Assembly (NCBI GenBank): GCA_910575055.1
Contig: CAJTDC010000016.1
Location: 1 to 64,000, forward strand
Direction: 5' to 3'
DNA from: Clostridia bacterium
Lineage (GTDB): Bacteria > Bacillota > Clostridia > Lachnospirales > Anaerotignaceae
Length of the DNA stretch: 64,000 nucleotides
The notes beneath the pieces are model-generated. The model saw only the letters and a program-made list of their open reading frames with translations. It searched no databases and was not told the origin of the DNA. The translations under genes were made by a program, and so were the position numbers. Of the stretch, positions 27,657 through 36,844 are shown piece after piece (position 1 is the stretch's first letter; each line of letters starts with the position of its first letter).

Positions 27657-28853
27657 ATGGAATTATCAAAAAGAGCATTAGAAATTAAACCATCTTCTAC
27701 ATTAGCAATTTCAGCAAAAGCTGCACAATTAAAATCAGAAGGTATTGATGTGGTTACATTTGGAGTAGGAGAACCAGATTTTGATACACCACAACATATT
27801 TGTGATGCAGCAATAGAAGCCATAAAAAGCGGAGAAACAAGATATACTCCAGCATCTGGTACAATGGAATTAAGACAAGCAGTGTGTGAAAAATTAAAAA
27901 AAGACAATAACATAATATATCAGCCAGAACAAATTATTATTAGTAATGGTGCAAAACATTCTCTTATGAATACATTTATGGCAATACTTAATGAAGGAGA
28001 TGAGGTTATCATACCTGCACCTTATTGGTTGAGCTATTCTGAAATGGTAAAAATTGCAGGAGGTGTTCCTGTAATGGTATATACCAAAAAAGAAAATCAT
28101 TTTATGATGACTAAAAAAGAAATGATTGATGCCTATACACCAAAAACAAAAGCGATTGTAATTACAAGTCCATCTAATCCAACAGGAATGGTTTCTACAA
28201 TAGAGGACTTAAAAACAATAGCAGAATTTGCTGTAGAGAAAGATATTTTTGTCATTTCAGATGAGATATATGAAAAATTGATATATGAACCAGATAAAAA
28301 ACATATTAGTATTGCTTCATTAGGAAAAGAAATTTATAATAGAACAATTGTAATAAATGGAGTATCAAAAAGCTATGCTATGACAGGTTGGAGAATTGGT
28401 TTTACAGCAGCACCCAAAGAAGTAGCAAAATGTATTAGTGCTTTACAATCTCATATGACATCAAATCCAAATTCTATAGCACAGAAGGCAACTGTAGCAG
28501 CATTAAAAGGCTCTCAGAAATGTGTAGAAGATATGACAAATGAATTTAAAAAAAGAAGAGATTATATATTTGAAAGAGAACAAAATATTACTATGCTTTC
28601 TGCACTCAAACCAGAAGGAGCATTTTATTTATTTGTAGATGTGTCACAAACATATGGTAAAAAAGCAGAGGGAAAACAAATACAATGTGCAGCAGATTTT
28701 GCACAGGCATTATTGGAACAAAAATATGTAGCAGTGGTACCATGTGCAGATTTTGGTATGGAAGATTATATTCGTTTGTCCTATGCGACTTCTATGGAAT
28801 TGATAAAAAAAGGTATGGATAGAATAGAAGAATTTATAAAAGAGTTAAAATAA
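27657..28853 (+). CDS. aspC: Pyridoxal-phosphate aspartate aminotransferase (class I)
   Basis: A 398-residue aminotransferase moving the amino group between aspartate and 2-oxoglutarate. The PLP lysine is Lys238 in SKSYAMTGWRIG; other fold landmarks are VGEPDFDTP, SNPTGM and SDEIYEKLIYEP. It belongs to the subgroup Ib enzymes common in Bacillus and Clostridia. AAAAAGGAGA lies before the ATG at 27657; the longer frame from 27525 has no ribosome site. The next gene, nudF, follows after 16 bases. Specificity for aspartate is inferred from the subgroup; prephenate or other amino acids are possible. Confidence 0.9.
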   Translation: MELSKRALEIKPSSTLAISAKAAQLKSEGIDVVTFGVGEPDFDTPQHICDAAIEAIKSGETRYTPASGTMELRQAVCEKLKKDNNIIYQPEQIIISNGAKHSLMNTFMAILNEGDEVIIPAPYWLSYSEMVKIAGGVPVMVYTKKENHFMMTKKEMIDAYTPKTKAIVITSPSNPTGMVSTIEDLKTIAEFAVEKDIFVISDEIYEKLIYEPDKKHISIASLGKEIYNRTIVINGVSKSYAMTGWRIGFTAAPKEVAKCISALQSHMTSNPNSIAQKATVAALKGSQKCVEDMTNEFKKRRDYIFEREQNITMLSALKPEGAFYLFVDVSQTYGKKAEGKQIQCAADFAQALLEQKYVAVVPCADFGMEDYIRLSYATSMELIKKGMDRIEEFIKELK

Positions 28854-28869
28854 ATAGGGAGAGAATACT

Positions 28870-29418
28870 ATGAGTTATGAAGTAGTAAAAAGCGAAATAG
28901 CATATAAAGGGAATTTTTTGTCTGTAAAAAAAGACGAAATTACATTACCCGATGGAAATACCGCTTTTAGAGAAGTGGTGGAAAGAGGGGCAGCAACAGC
29001 AGTATTGCCTGTAGATAATATGGGAAATGTAATACTTGTGCGTCAATATAGACATCCTTTCGGTAAAATGCTTTTGGAAGTGCCAGCAGGCATTATGGAA
29101 ACAAAAGAGCAAGCTTATGACTGTGCAAAAAGAGAATTGGAAGAAGAAACAGGATATAAAGCAAAACAATTACAGTTTGTATGTGAAATGTATCCCACAC
29201 CAGGATTTTGTATGGAAGTGCTGTATTTGTATATTGCAGAAAATTTGGAAAAAGGACATCAAAATTTTGATGAAGATGAGTTTATAGAAGTAGAAAAATA
29301 TACATTAGAACAAGCACTTGATATGGTTTCAAAAGGAGAAATAAAAGATGCAAAAACAATATTACTCCTTTATGCTTATCAATCCCAAAAATTAAAACAA
29401 ACTAATTGTGATAAGTGA
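28870..29418 (+). CDS. nudF: ADP-ribose pyrophosphatase (Nudix)
   Basis: A 182-residue Nudix hydrolase splitting ADP-ribose to AMP and ribose 5-phosphate. The Nudix box is complete, G-x5-E-x7-REUxEExGU, from GIMETKEQ to RELEEETGYKA (about 74-96). The N-terminal part EVVERGAATAVLPVDNMGNV and the loop PTPGFCMEVLYLY fit the NudF group. Gene order nudF, spoIIM, xerD, and then punA nearby, matches that of Bacillus subtilis. Confidence 0.93.
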   Translation: MSYEVVKSEIAYKGNFLSVKKDEITLPDGNTAFREVVERGAATAVLPVDNMGNVILVRQYRHPFGKMLLEVPAGIMETKEQAYDCAKRELEEETGYKAKQLQFVCEMYPTPGFCMEVLYLYIAENLEKGHQNFDEDEFIEVEKYTLEQALDMVSKGEIKDAKTILLLYAYQSQKLKQTNCDK

Positions 29419-29509
29419 AAAATAATATAAAAAAACATAATATTGTAATATAGTGCATATGATTTGAAATAGGACAAGAAATGAGTAATTTGTCTTAAGG
29501 AGGAATTAT

Positions 29510-30121
29510 ATGCCAAGGAATACAAACAAAGAACAAAAAAGGCAAATGATGGCTGTCATGATTTGCCTTTTGTTTTTATTTTCTACTATAGCAGGAGCGT
29601 TGTTAGCAAATGGACTGTCTTTAGAACAAAGAGAAACATTGCAAGGAAGCATAAACATATTGTTTCAAACAGAACAGCAAAATACACCTACTGTTTGGAG
29701 CGTATTTTTAAAATATTTAAAATATGATGTATTGATATGGTTAGGAGGGTGCTTTTATTATGGAGCAGTGCTTTCAGCAGGTATATTAGCTTTTAGGGGC
29801 ATTTCATTAGGATATACTGCAGCAGTGCTTTTTATGACATATCAAGCAAAGGGAATATTTGCTATAATTTGTGCGATACTACCTCAAAATTTGATATTGC
29901 TGCCTATTTATTTTTTTATGACATGGCTTGCTTTTTGTTTTTGGATGGAACAAAAAAAGGGACAGTCTGGTAAAGGAGCATTAAAAAGAGAAGTGACAAG
30001 AATATGGACAGAATATGCTATATTGCTTTGGGGCTCGATATTGATAATAGCAATCGCTTCTTTTGTAGAGGTACACCTGTCAAGCCATTTTATAAATATG
30101 TTAGGAGTGTTTTTAAAATGA
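29510..30121 (+). CDS. spoIIM: Stage II sporulation protein M
   Basis: A 203-residue membrane protein with about five helices, part of the SpoIIDMP machine that removes septal peptidoglycan and drives engulfment of the forespore. The conserved stretch FRGISLGYTAAVLFMTYQAK, followed by ILPQNLILLP, identifies it. A soluble loop (about 40-70) links helices 1 and 2. It has its own AAGGAGGAATTAT ribosome site and lies between nudF and xerD as in Bacillus. Confidence 0.92.
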   Translation: MPRNTNKEQKRQMMAVMICLLFLFSTIAGALLANGLSLEQRETLQGSINILFQTEQQNTPTVWSVFLKYLKYDVLIWLGGCFYYGAVLSAGILAFRGISLGYTAAVLFMTYQAKGIFAIICAILPQNLILLPIYFFMTWLAFCFWMEQKKGQSGKGALKREVTRIWTEYAILLWGSILIIAIASFVEVHLSSHFINMLGVFLK

Positions 30122-30134
30122 TGGTATATTTATG

Positions 30135-30163
30135 TAGACTTTTTTATTGAAATAGAGTATAAT
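30135..30163 (+). promoter_or_regulatory. Promoter of xerD
   Basis: TAGACT at 30135-30140, 17-base spacer, TATAAT at 30158-30163. Confidence 0.6.
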
Positions 30164-30216
30164 AAATAACAAAAACTGACATTATGTCATCTTATAATAA
30201 AAAGGAGTATATAAAT

Positions 30217-31125
30217 ATGGAACAAAAAGTGACATCATTTCTATCACATTTAAAAAGTCAAAAAGACGCATCTGAAAATACAATACTTTCCTATGGCAGA
30301 GATTTAAAAAATTTTATAAAATTTTTAAATAAAATGGAAATACCAGATTTTAGTGCAGTAAATAAAACAACAATATTAGCTTATACATATGAAATGAAAA
30401 AACAAAAAAAGGCAGATACTACTATTTCAAGAACAATAGCATCATTGAGAGTATTTTTTCAATATTTGAATAATATAGGAGAATTTTCTGGAAATCCTGC
30501 AGTGGAAATAAAACTACCTAAAATGAAAAGAAAAATGCCTGAGTATTTGACTTTAGAAGAAGTGGAATTACTTTTAAAACAGCCAGATAAAGATGAGAAA
30601 GATACAAGAGTGTTAAGAGATAAGGCAATGCTGGAATTGTTGTATGCTACAGGAATAAGAGTTTCGGAATTGGTGTCATTAAAAGTAGATGATGTAGATT
30701 TATATTTAAGTTGTATAAAATGTAAAGGAAGTAAAAAAGAAAGAATAGTACCTTTTGGTAGTAGAGCAAAAGAAGCAATACAGGAGTATTTGGCACAAAG
30801 CAGACCAGTATTATTGGAAAGAGGACAATATAGAGCAAATAAAAATAACAATGAACTTTTTTTAAATTGTTCAGGAGGCTCTTTGTCTAGGCAGGGATTT
30901 TGGAAAATATTAAAAGCATATGCTGAAAAAGCAAATATTAAAAAAGATATTACACCACATATGTTAAGACATTCTTTTGCTGCACATTTATTACAAAATG
31001 GTGCAGATTTGCAGTCTGTAAAGGAAATGATGGGACATTCTGATATTTCTACCACACAAATATATGTCAAAAAAGAGAAAGAAACTTTAAAAGAAGTGTA
31101 TGCAAAAGCACACCCAAGAGCATAA
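30217..31125 (+). CDS. xerD: Site-specific tyrosine recombinase XerD
   Basis: A 302-residue tyrosine recombinase that, with its partner or alone, resolves chromosome dimers at dif. The N-terminal SAM-like domain (about 1-90) binds DNA; the catalytic domain has Arg in LYATGIRVSELVSL, Lys in KGSKKERIVPFG, HMLRHSFAAHLL, the second His in MMGHSDISTTQIY, and the nucleophile Tyr in TQIYVK. The ATG at 30217 follows AAAGGAG at eight bases. Position next to spoIIM supports the housekeeping gene and not a phage integrase. Confidence 0.93.
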   Translation: MEQKVTSFLSHLKSQKDASENTILSYGRDLKNFIKFLNKMEIPDFSAVNKTTILAYTYEMKKQKKADTTISRTIASLRVFFQYLNNIGEFSGNPAVEIKLPKMKRKMPEYLTLEEVELLLKQPDKDEKDTRVLRDKAMLELLYATGIRVSELVSLKVDDVDLYLSCIKCKGSKKERIVPFGSRAKEAIQEYLAQSRPVLLERGQYRANKNNNELFLNCSGGSLSRQGFWKILKAYAEKANIKKDITPHMLRHSFAAHLLQNGADLQSVKEMMGHSDISTTQIYVKKEKETLKEVYAKAHPRA

Positions 31126-31127
31126 AA

Positions 31128-31164
31128 ATAAAAGGCAGATAATACAAAAAAGATATCTGCCTTT
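31128..31164. terminator. Bidirectional terminator after xerD
   Basis: Stem AAAGGCAGATA / TATCTGCCTTT with flanking A- and T-runs, ending both xerD and the convergent small membrane gene. Confidence 0.85.
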
Positions 31165-31171
31165 TTGAATT

Positions 31172-31534
31172 TTATCGAAAAAAATTTACCCAAAAAGGGA
31201 AAAAAGGAATTACAGAACAACATAAACTTGTAAATATACCAAATAACCCTCCCATAAGAGAAATAAAATACCACAAAAATAAAGAGGCTACGTTAATGAC
31301 AATCAATGCTATTCTCAATAGTGTATGATTTCGAAGTACAATGATATTGAAGATGATGGCATAAAATGCTATCCATAATAATTGATAAATAGGCATATCA
31401 ATCATTTTAAATGAAAGAATGAAAAAGGTAACAAAGTTGATACAAGGAAATAGTATAGAAAATAATATTACAGCAATAAAAACTAATTTGTTGTTTTCTA
31501 TAGTTTGCTGAAATTGTTTGAAATATTGTATCAT
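31172..31534 (-). CDS. Small membrane protein of unknown function
   Basis: A 120-residue hydrophobic protein with four predicted membrane helices: about 17-40 (LVFIAVILFSILFPCINFVT), 48-68, 72-92 and 98-117. No family is recognised and no charged functional motif is seen. It lies 27 bases after the glycosyltransferase gene, with the same type of leader (GAAAGGAATGATAGT before ATG), so the two are likely co-transcribed; a link to glycan export or anchoring is only a guess. Confidence 0.6.
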   Translation of the reverse strand: MIQYFKQFQQTIENNKLVFIAVILFSILFPCINFVTFFILSFKMIDMPIYQLLWIAFYAIIFNIIVLRNHTLLRIALIVINVASLFLWYFISLMGGLFGIFTSLCCSVIPFFPFWVNFFR

Positions 31535-31561
31535 AATACTATCATTCCTTTCGTATTTGCG

Positions 31562-32584
31562 TTAGTCTGATTGTTCAGGAGGTGTCCAATTTTGAGCCAT
31601 TTGCATATAATGCTGTGACTGCTGTTTTTGTCCTAATGTTTCAAAGCATTTGGCTATAGCAAAAAGTGCTTTATCACCACAACAATGAATATCCATACAA
31701 GGAAGTGTTTCCAGTGCATACTGATACCATGAAAGTCCTTCTTCTATATCATTTTGTGTATAAAAATATTCTCCTAATAAATAGCATATTTCGCTTGTAA
31801 TGCCTTCTGTCTTTTGACTAATACAATGCTTAAAAAAACTGTGTATGTTATTTTCAGTCAGTGCGATTTTAGATAATATAATTTGACAAATTTGTCTTTT
31901 TTCTCCTAGTGTATTGTTTTCAAGGGCATTTAAAAAGTAAGGTTTGCTTTTTGTAAGCTGCTGTGTTGTGCCTGCTTTAAATAATTCTCTAGCATACATT
32001 TTAAAAAGTGTATCAGAAAATACTTTTCCTTGCTGTGCTAATTTTGTAAGTATGCTTAAATCTCTGTTAGTATGTTCTCCTTCTGGCATATGTAATATTT
32101 CAATATCACTATCATATACAATAGGTTGTAAACGTACTCTTTCGTGTATAGGGTCTATCCATACAAATTCTCTTAATCGTTTAAATAATTTTGGTCGTAA
32201 TTCTTTTTGAAAATTGTATACACTGTTTTCATTTTTGGAATTGACATAATACATTTGTACAATTTCAATTTCAGGAAGTATATTTTGTTTTAAAAGTAAA
32301 AATTTATTTCTGTTTGTTTCGTCAAGCACTTCGTCAGCATCTACAGTATAAATATATTGCTGTGTACATAAAGAGAAAGCAAAATTTCTTGCAGCAGAAA
32401 AGTCATCTGTCCATACAAAATCATATATTTTGTTTGTATAGGCAGAAGCAATATTTTTGGTGTTATCTGTAGAACCAGTATCTACAATAATCAATTCTTC
32501 ATAAAGACCCTTTAAACTTTCCAAACAACGCTGTAATACTTTTTGTTCATTTTTTACAATCATACAAACACTTACTGTTGCCAT
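31562..32584 (-). CDS. Family 2 glycosyltransferase with TPR-like tail
   Basis: A 340-residue protein. The GT-A domain (1-about 210) begins VSVCMIVKNEQKVLQRCLES and has IIVDTGSTDNT, WTDDFSAARNFA and the metal-binding VDADEVL. The C-terminal part (about 215-335) consists of helix pairs like tetratricopeptide repeats. This is the SunS/clostridial cytoplasmic glycosyltransferase type, which often glycosylates peptides or surface proteins. No candidate acceptor is next to it except the small membrane gene that follows. Confidence 0.88.
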   Translation of the reverse strand: MATVSVCMIVKNEQKVLQRCLESLKGLYEELIIVDTGSTDNTKNIASAYTNKIYDFVWTDDFSAARNFAFSLCTQQYIYTVDADEVLDETNRNKFLLLKQNILPEIEIVQMYYVNSKNENSVYNFQKELRPKLFKRLREFVWIDPIHERVRLQPIVYDSDIEILHMPEGEHTNRDLSILTKLAQQGKVFSDTLFKMYARELFKAGTTQQLTKSKPYFLNALENNTLGEKRQICQIILSKIALTENNIHSFFKHCISQKTEGITSEICYLLGEYFYTQNDIEEGLSWYQYALETLPCMDIHCCGDKALFAIAKCFETLGQKQQSQHYMQMAQNWTPPEQSD

Positions 32585-32599
32585 AGTATCATTCCTTTC

Positions 32600-32624
32600 A
32601 AAAAAATAGGGGGAAATCCCCCTA
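32600..32624 (-). terminator. Terminator after punA
   Basis: Minus strand: TAGGGGG / CCCCCTA with a four-base loop followed by TTTTTTTG. Confidence 0.9.
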
Positions 32625-32631
32625 CTATAAT

Positions 32632-33444
32632 TTACTTTGAAAATTGTTGTATCAACTGTGCTACAAATTCTACAAATTTTGATTTTACTTTTTCAGTAGT
32701 TTCCATTACTTCAATATGAGAAAGAGGTTGCTCCATAACACCTGCTGCCATATTTGTAATACAGGAAATACCTAACACTTTAATACCACAATGATTGGCA
32801 ATAATCACTTCTGGTATAGTAGACATACCTACAGCATCTGCACCTAATATACTAGCGGCACGTACTTCTGCAGGCGTTTCAAAACTAGGGCCAGAGAAAT
32901 ACATATAAATACCTTCTTTTAATGATAAATCAATATTTTTTGCAATTTGTTTTGCTTCGTTTATCAATTCTTTGGAATATGCTTCTGACATATCTGGAAA
33001 ACGAATGCCAAAGCTATCTAAATTTTTGCCAATTAAAGGATTTTTTCCTAACATATTGATATGGTCTGTAATGAGCATTAAATCACCAGAAGTAAATGAT
33101 TTGTTTACACCACCTGCAGCATTTGTTACAATGAGCTTTTCCACTCCTATTAGTTTCATTACTCTGATGGGAAATGTAACCTGTTCCATATCATAACCTT
33201 CATAATAGTGAAATCTTCCCTGCATACAAATTACATTTTCATTAATAGCAAATCTGCCAGTATGACCTTCTACTGTAGAAACAGGAAAATGAGGAATATC
33301 TTTGTAATAAATGTAATCTGCATTGTCTAAACTATCACCATAACTTCCTAAACCAGAACCTAATATTACACCCACTTTAGGACGAAAAGTAGTATGTTGC
33401 TTTAAATAATTTGCTGCTTGTTGTAAATTTTTTTCTAATTCCAT
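32632..33444 (-). CDS. punA: Purine nucleoside phosphorylase PunA
   Basis: A 270-residue trimeric-type phosphorylase releasing purine bases from inosine and guanosine with phosphate. Landmarks: GVILGSGLGSYGDSL (phosphate loop), GHTGRFA, QGRFHYYEGY, VTNAAGGVNKSF and SMSTIPEVIIANHCG. Length and start are standard, with AAGGAGTG before the ATG. It belongs to nucleoside salvage and lies near xerD as in Bacillus, though here on the other strand. Confidence 0.96.
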   Translation of the reverse strand: MELEKNLQQAANYLKQHTTFRPKVGVILGSGLGSYGDSLDNADYIYYKDIPHFPVSTVEGHTGRFAINENVICMQGRFHYYEGYDMEQVTFPIRVMKLIGVEKLIVTNAAGGVNKSFTSGDLMLITDHINMLGKNPLIGKNLDSFGIRFPDMSEAYSKELINEAKQIAKNIDLSLKEGIYMYFSGPSFETPAEVRAASILGADAVGMSTIPEVIIANHCGIKVLGISCITNMAAGVMEQPLSHIEVMETTEKVKSKFVEFVAQLIQQFSK

Positions 33445-33543
33445 AAGAGCACACTCCTTTTTGCCAATATCCTATAAATAAAAAACATAGTTTTTTAGAA
33501 TGAATTTTTTTACTATTTTTATGATACCATTTTATAAAAAAAT

Positions 33544-33572
33544 TTGCAATATTTTACGAATTCCGTTATACT
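33544..33572 (+). promoter_or_regulatory. Promoter of the DJ-1/PfpI gene
   Basis: TTGCAA at 33544-33549, 17-base spacer, TATACT at 33567-33572. Confidence 0.65.
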
Positions 33573-33632
33573 GTTATTAGCAATAAATAAAAATAAATGA
33601 ATTTGGTCTATGTGTAAAAGGAGGATAATATC

Positions 33633-34208
33633 ATGAAAAAAGTGTTAATGTTAGCAGGAGATTTTACAGAGGATTATGAAACAATGGTACCATTTCAGGC
33701 TTTACAGGCAATAGGCTATCAAGTAGATGTTGTTTGCCCAGAAAAAAAAGCAGGCGATATTATCAGAACAGCAATACATGACTTTGAAGGTGAACAAACA
33801 TATTCTGAAAAAAGAGGTCATAATTTTGCATTAACAGCAGATTTTGATAAAGTAAATACAGCAGATTATAATGGATTGTTTATCACAGGAGGACGTTCTC
33901 CAGAATATTTGAGATTAACACCTAGAGTAATTGAGATTGTAAAAGAATTTTTTGAAGCAAATAAACCAGTTGCAGCAATTTGTCATGGACCACAAATATT
34001 AACAGCAGCAGGTGTTTTGAAAGGTAAAAAAGCAACAGCTTATCCAGCAGTAGGCCCTGATATTACATTAGCAGGAGGTACTTATGTTGCTGTAGATGCA
34101 GATAAAGCAGTTGTTGATGGAAATTTAGTAACATCTCCAGCGTGGCCAGGTGACTCTGCTATTATAGCAGAATTTGTAAAATTGATGGGTACAGTAATTA
34201 CATTATAA
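33633..34208 (+). CDS. DJ-1/PfpI family protein
   Basis: A 191-residue class I glutamine-amidotransferase-like protein. The nucleophile elbow is [20 protein letters not shown] (Cys near residue 117), with Glu near the N-terminus in DFTEDYE and the GGRSPEYLR loop. Family members act as deglycases, chaperones or proteases; the exact substrate cannot be told. It is a single gene with its own promoter, an AAAGGAGG ribosome site and a terminator. Confidence 0.9.
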   Translation: MKKVLMLAGDFTEDYETMVPFQALQAIGYQVDVVCPEKKAGDIIRTAIHDFEGEQTYSEKRGHNFALTADFDKVNTADYNGLFITGGRSPEYLRLTPRVIEIVKEFFEANKPVAAICHGPQILTAAGVLKGKKATAYPAVGPDITLAGGTYVAVDADKAVVDGNLVTSPAWPGDSAIIAEFVKLMGTVITL

Positions 34209-34215
34209 TTTATCA

Positions 34216-34249
34216 TAAAGGAGCGTAAAATAAACGCTCCTTTTAAATA
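34216..34249 (+). terminator. Terminator after the DJ-1/PfpI gene
   Basis: Stem AAAGGAGCGT / ACGCTCCTTT with a seven-base loop, then TAAATAG; the same stem as at 858-883. Confidence 0.85.
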
Positions 34250-34323
34250 GTTCTTTTTTAGAAAATAATTAAGTAAAGTTATTTGTATGTCATTATTTAT
34301 CAATTTAATAACACTTTCAATAT

Positions 34324-34557
34324 TTATAATAGTTCTTTTGCTTTTTGTGTTAGTTCTTTTACAATATAATCCTCTCCACAGCACATATCAATTTCAAATG
34401 CAATAAGAAGTTGTTGTTCCTCCATTTCTGTAATAAAATCATATACTTGTTGGCTAGTGAAAGAGGTTTGTTTTGCAATCATAGCAGTATCAGGTTCTTC
34501 CCCTTGTTTTAAAAATTTATATACTGCTTTAATAATTGCGATATATTCTTGTTTCAT
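34324..34557 (-). CDS. Small helical protein of unknown function
   Basis: A 77-residue protein preceded by an excellent ribosome site, AGGAGGTGAT, so it is very likely translated. It has a winged-helix look: YIAIIKAVYKFLKQG, then AMIAKQTSFTSQQVYDFITEM (a helix-turn-helix-like pair) and a short wing. Two adjacent cysteines (MCCGED) stand near the C-terminus. No family is recognised. It lies 26 bases after the next gene upstream and should be co-transcribed with it. Confidence 0.6.
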   Translation of the reverse strand: MKQEYIAIIKAVYKFLKQGEEPDTAMIAKQTSFTSQQVYDFITEMEEQQLLIAFEIDMCCGEDYIVKELTQKAKELL

Positions 34558-34583
34558 ATTTTATCACCTCCTATATTTTTATA

Positions 34584-35297
34584 CTATTGATTATAGGGCA
34601 TTTGTTTTTTAATAATATCAAAATAATAATCATCTATTATACTTTCCTGTAAATCAATATGGTATCTTTGATATATTTTTTGTAAATCTTTTTCCGTTTT
34701 TAAATATTCTATATCTCTTTTTTCTCTTTCAAACTCCAAGCACATTAATTCATGTTCTTGAAATAATTCTTCTTCGCCTTGTTCAAATGCTCTTTCAAAT
34801 AATTCAGGAGCATAACTTCCAAAGCAATCTTCTAAAAATCTAAAATTATAGACTCCAACTCTTAACTCATTATTATTATCTTTTTTTATAAGCAATGATA
34901 TAGTTGCTATTTGGTCTATTATACCATACATATACCCCACTATATTAGATAATATTTCTATCCAAATTGTGTATTTATAATTTTTTATTATATTGGAAGG
35001 ACAATCTTTCCAACATTCATATAGCTGGTCTTCTTCCTCATCGGGGTTTTCAGGAAATTCTATACGTTGTGCAATATAATCATACTTTGCATCATTTATT
35101 ATAGTATCCCAACAATCTTCTAAAAAGGTATTTAATTTTTCTGTTCTATCCCACTGTTGTCCTTTTGCATATTTTTTATATAATGCAAATTTTCTTTCTA
35201 TTGCCATTAACAAAAAAAGTCCTTGTTGCCTAAATGTTAAACTTTTTGCCATTTCCTCGATTTCAAACTCTTTTGTTTGTTCATATTTATATTCCAT
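34584..35297 (-). CDS. Unknown acidic helical protein
   Basis: A 237-residue, all-helical, acidic soluble protein. The beginning (SLTFRQQGLFLLMAIERKFA) and the WDTIINDAKYDY segment recall the DUF416/YjaG layout, but the likeness is weak. Many Glu, Asp, Tyr and Trp residues and lack of catalytic motifs would also fit an immunity protein. The ATG at 35297 has AGGA 12 bases upstream; starts at 35309 and 35327 are in frame, without well-spaced sites. It forms a two-gene unit with the 77-residue gene. Confidence 0.55.
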   Translation of the reverse strand: MEYKYEQTKEFEIEEMAKSLTFRQQGLFLLMAIERKFALYKKYAKGQQWDRTEKLNTFLEDCWDTIINDAKYDYIAQRIEFPENPDEEEDQLYECWKDCPSNIIKNYKYTIWIEILSNIVGYMYGIIDQIATISLLIKKDNNNELRVGVYNFRFLEDCFGSYAPELFERAFEQGEEELFQEHELMCLEFEREKRDIEYLKTEKDLQKIYQRYHIDLQESIIDDYYFDIIKKQMPYNQ

Positions 35298-35403
35298 AGC
35301 AATAATCATTCCTTCCCCTATATTCATATTGTAAAACAGAATTTTATACTATTATAATATTTTATGGTGAAAAGTGCAAATAAATCAAACATTATTTTTA
35401 TTT

Positions 35404-35443
35404 ACAAAAAAATTGAGCAAAAATTAATGCTCAATTTTTTTAT
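35404..35443. terminator. Bidirectional terminator after spoVAE
   Basis: Stem ATTGAGCA / TGCTCAAT flanked by A-run and T-run on both sides; on the minus strand it ends the spoVA operon. Confidence 0.85.
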
Positions 35444-35447
35444 AATA

Positions 35448-35801
35448 TTATTTTTCTTTAGGATTGCATACAAGTGCAGTTAAAAAAGCAAATACAACTG
35501 CTGCAGTAATACCTCCTGCTGCGGCTTTCATACCACCTGTAAATATGCCCCAAAAACCAACACTGTCTACTTCTTCCATAACACCCTTTGCAAGATTATA
35601 TCCGAAACCTGTTAAAGGTACTGTTGCTCCTGCTCCACCAAATTCTTCTATAGGAGCATACCAGCCTAAGCCACCCAATATACAACCTATACAAACAAAC
35701 ATAACTAATATTCTACCAGACATCAGTTTTGTTTTGTCAATGAGTATTTGTCCTATTACACATATTGCACCACCCACTAAAAATGCTTTTACCAAATCCA
35801 T
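35448..35801 (-). CDS. spoVAE: Stage V sporulation protein AE
   Basis: A 117-residue membrane protein with three to four helices, last of the spoVA operon; it corresponds to the SpoVAEB subunit of the dipicolinate channel. FLVGGAICVIGQILIDKT at the start and PLTGFGYNLAKGVMEEV in the middle are shared with the SpoVAC/AE pair. It starts 11 bases after spoVAD. There is no second AE gene (AEA) or AF. Confidence 0.93.
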   Translation of the reverse strand: MDLVKAFLVGGAICVIGQILIDKTKLMSGRILVMFVCIGCILGGLGWYAPIEEFGGAGATVPLTGFGYNLAKGVMEEVDSVGFWGIFTGGMKAAAGGITAAVVFAFLTALVCNPKEK

Positions 35802-35812
35802 ATTATCACTTC

Positions 35813-36832
35813 CTATTCTTTTCTGCTTTCAATCACAACACCGTGTGCAATACCAGGAATAGTAGAACCTTGCTGAGATGTGGTAGGGCTCATTAAAGCA
35901 CCTGTTGGCAAAAATAACATTCTACCTATGGTACCCTCTTGCAATTTTTTATAAAAATAACTTGCAAATGTTACAGCAGAACAAGCACAGCCACTTCCTC
36001 CAGAATGAGTATCTTGATTTTCTTTATCAAATATTTCAATGCCGCAGTCTGTAAAATTTTCTCCCATTTCATAACCTTCTTTTGCCATAAGTTCTATTAC
36101 AAGCTGCTTTCCAATATAACCTAAATCTCCTGTAGCAATAACATCATAATAACTAGGTTGTCTACCTGTATCTTTAAAGTGTGCTGTCAATACATTTACT
36201 GCTGCAGGAGCCATAGCTGCACCCATATTCATAGTATCTGTCACACCCATATCTACAATTTTGCCTGTAGTAATTTCTGTAATGACAGGACCTTTTCCTG
36301 TTTTAGATAATACTGCAGAACCGTCCCCTGTTACTGTCCACGTAGCACTTGGAGGTCTTTGTGTTCCTAGTGCAAGAGGAAAACGAAATTGTTTTTCTGC
36401 CGCACAGAAATGGCTGGAAGCACCTACTAAAACATTTTCTGCAAATCCTCCATCTAATAACATTGCACCTAAACTCATAGACTCTCCCATAGTAGAGCAC
36501 GCTCCAAACAGTCCAAAATAGGGAACTTTGAAATCTTTGATACCAAATGTAGTACCTGTACATTGATTAAGCAAGTCACCACACAATATATAATCCATAT
36601 CTTCCATTTTTTTGCCTGCTTTTTCTACTGCTAATTGTAATGCTTCTGTGACAAATTTACTTTCTGCTTTTTCCCAACTGTCTTCACCATACAATGCTTC
36701 TTGTGCTACTTTGTCAAAAAGATTTCCTAAAGGTCCCTCTCCTTCTTTCGGTCCAACAACAGAAGATGTTCCTGCAATTACAACTGGCTGAGATAATTTT
36801 ACTGTTTGTGTGCCAATACGTTTACTTTTCAT
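35813..36832 (-). CDS. spoVAD: Stage V sporulation protein AD
   Basis: A 339-residue thiolase-fold protein without catalytic activity that binds dipicolinic acid on the inner spore membrane. Clear stretches are GTSSVVGPKEGEGPLG, GLFGACSTMGESM and HSGGSGCACSAVTFASYFYK. Length matches the family. It lies between spoVAC and spoVAE with gaps of only 11-12 bases. Confidence 0.96.
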   Translation of the reverse strand: MKSKRIGTQTVKLSQPVVIAGTSSVVGPKEGEGPLGNLFDKVAQEALYGEDSWEKAESKFVTEALQLAVEKAGKKMEDMDYILCGDLLNQCTGTTFGIKDFKVPYFGLFGACSTMGESMSLGAMLLDGGFAENVLVGASSHFCAAEKQFRFPLALGTQRPPSATWTVTGDGSAVLSKTGKGPVITEITTGKIVDMGVTDTMNMGAAMAPAAVNVLTAHFKDTGRQPSYYDVIATGDLGYIGKQLVIELMAKEGYEMGENFTDCGIEIFDKENQDTHSGGSGCACSAVTFASYFYKKLQEGTIGRMLFLPTGALMSPTTSQQGSTIPGIAHGVVIESRKE

Positions 36833-36844
36833 ATTTTCACCGCC

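Noticed and set aside
30459-31274. Long minus-strand frame (271 codons) opposite xerD
   Set aside because: It is antisense to a clear recombinase, rich in Ser, Phe and Cys as expected of mirror frames in AT-rich genes, and has no ribosome site.
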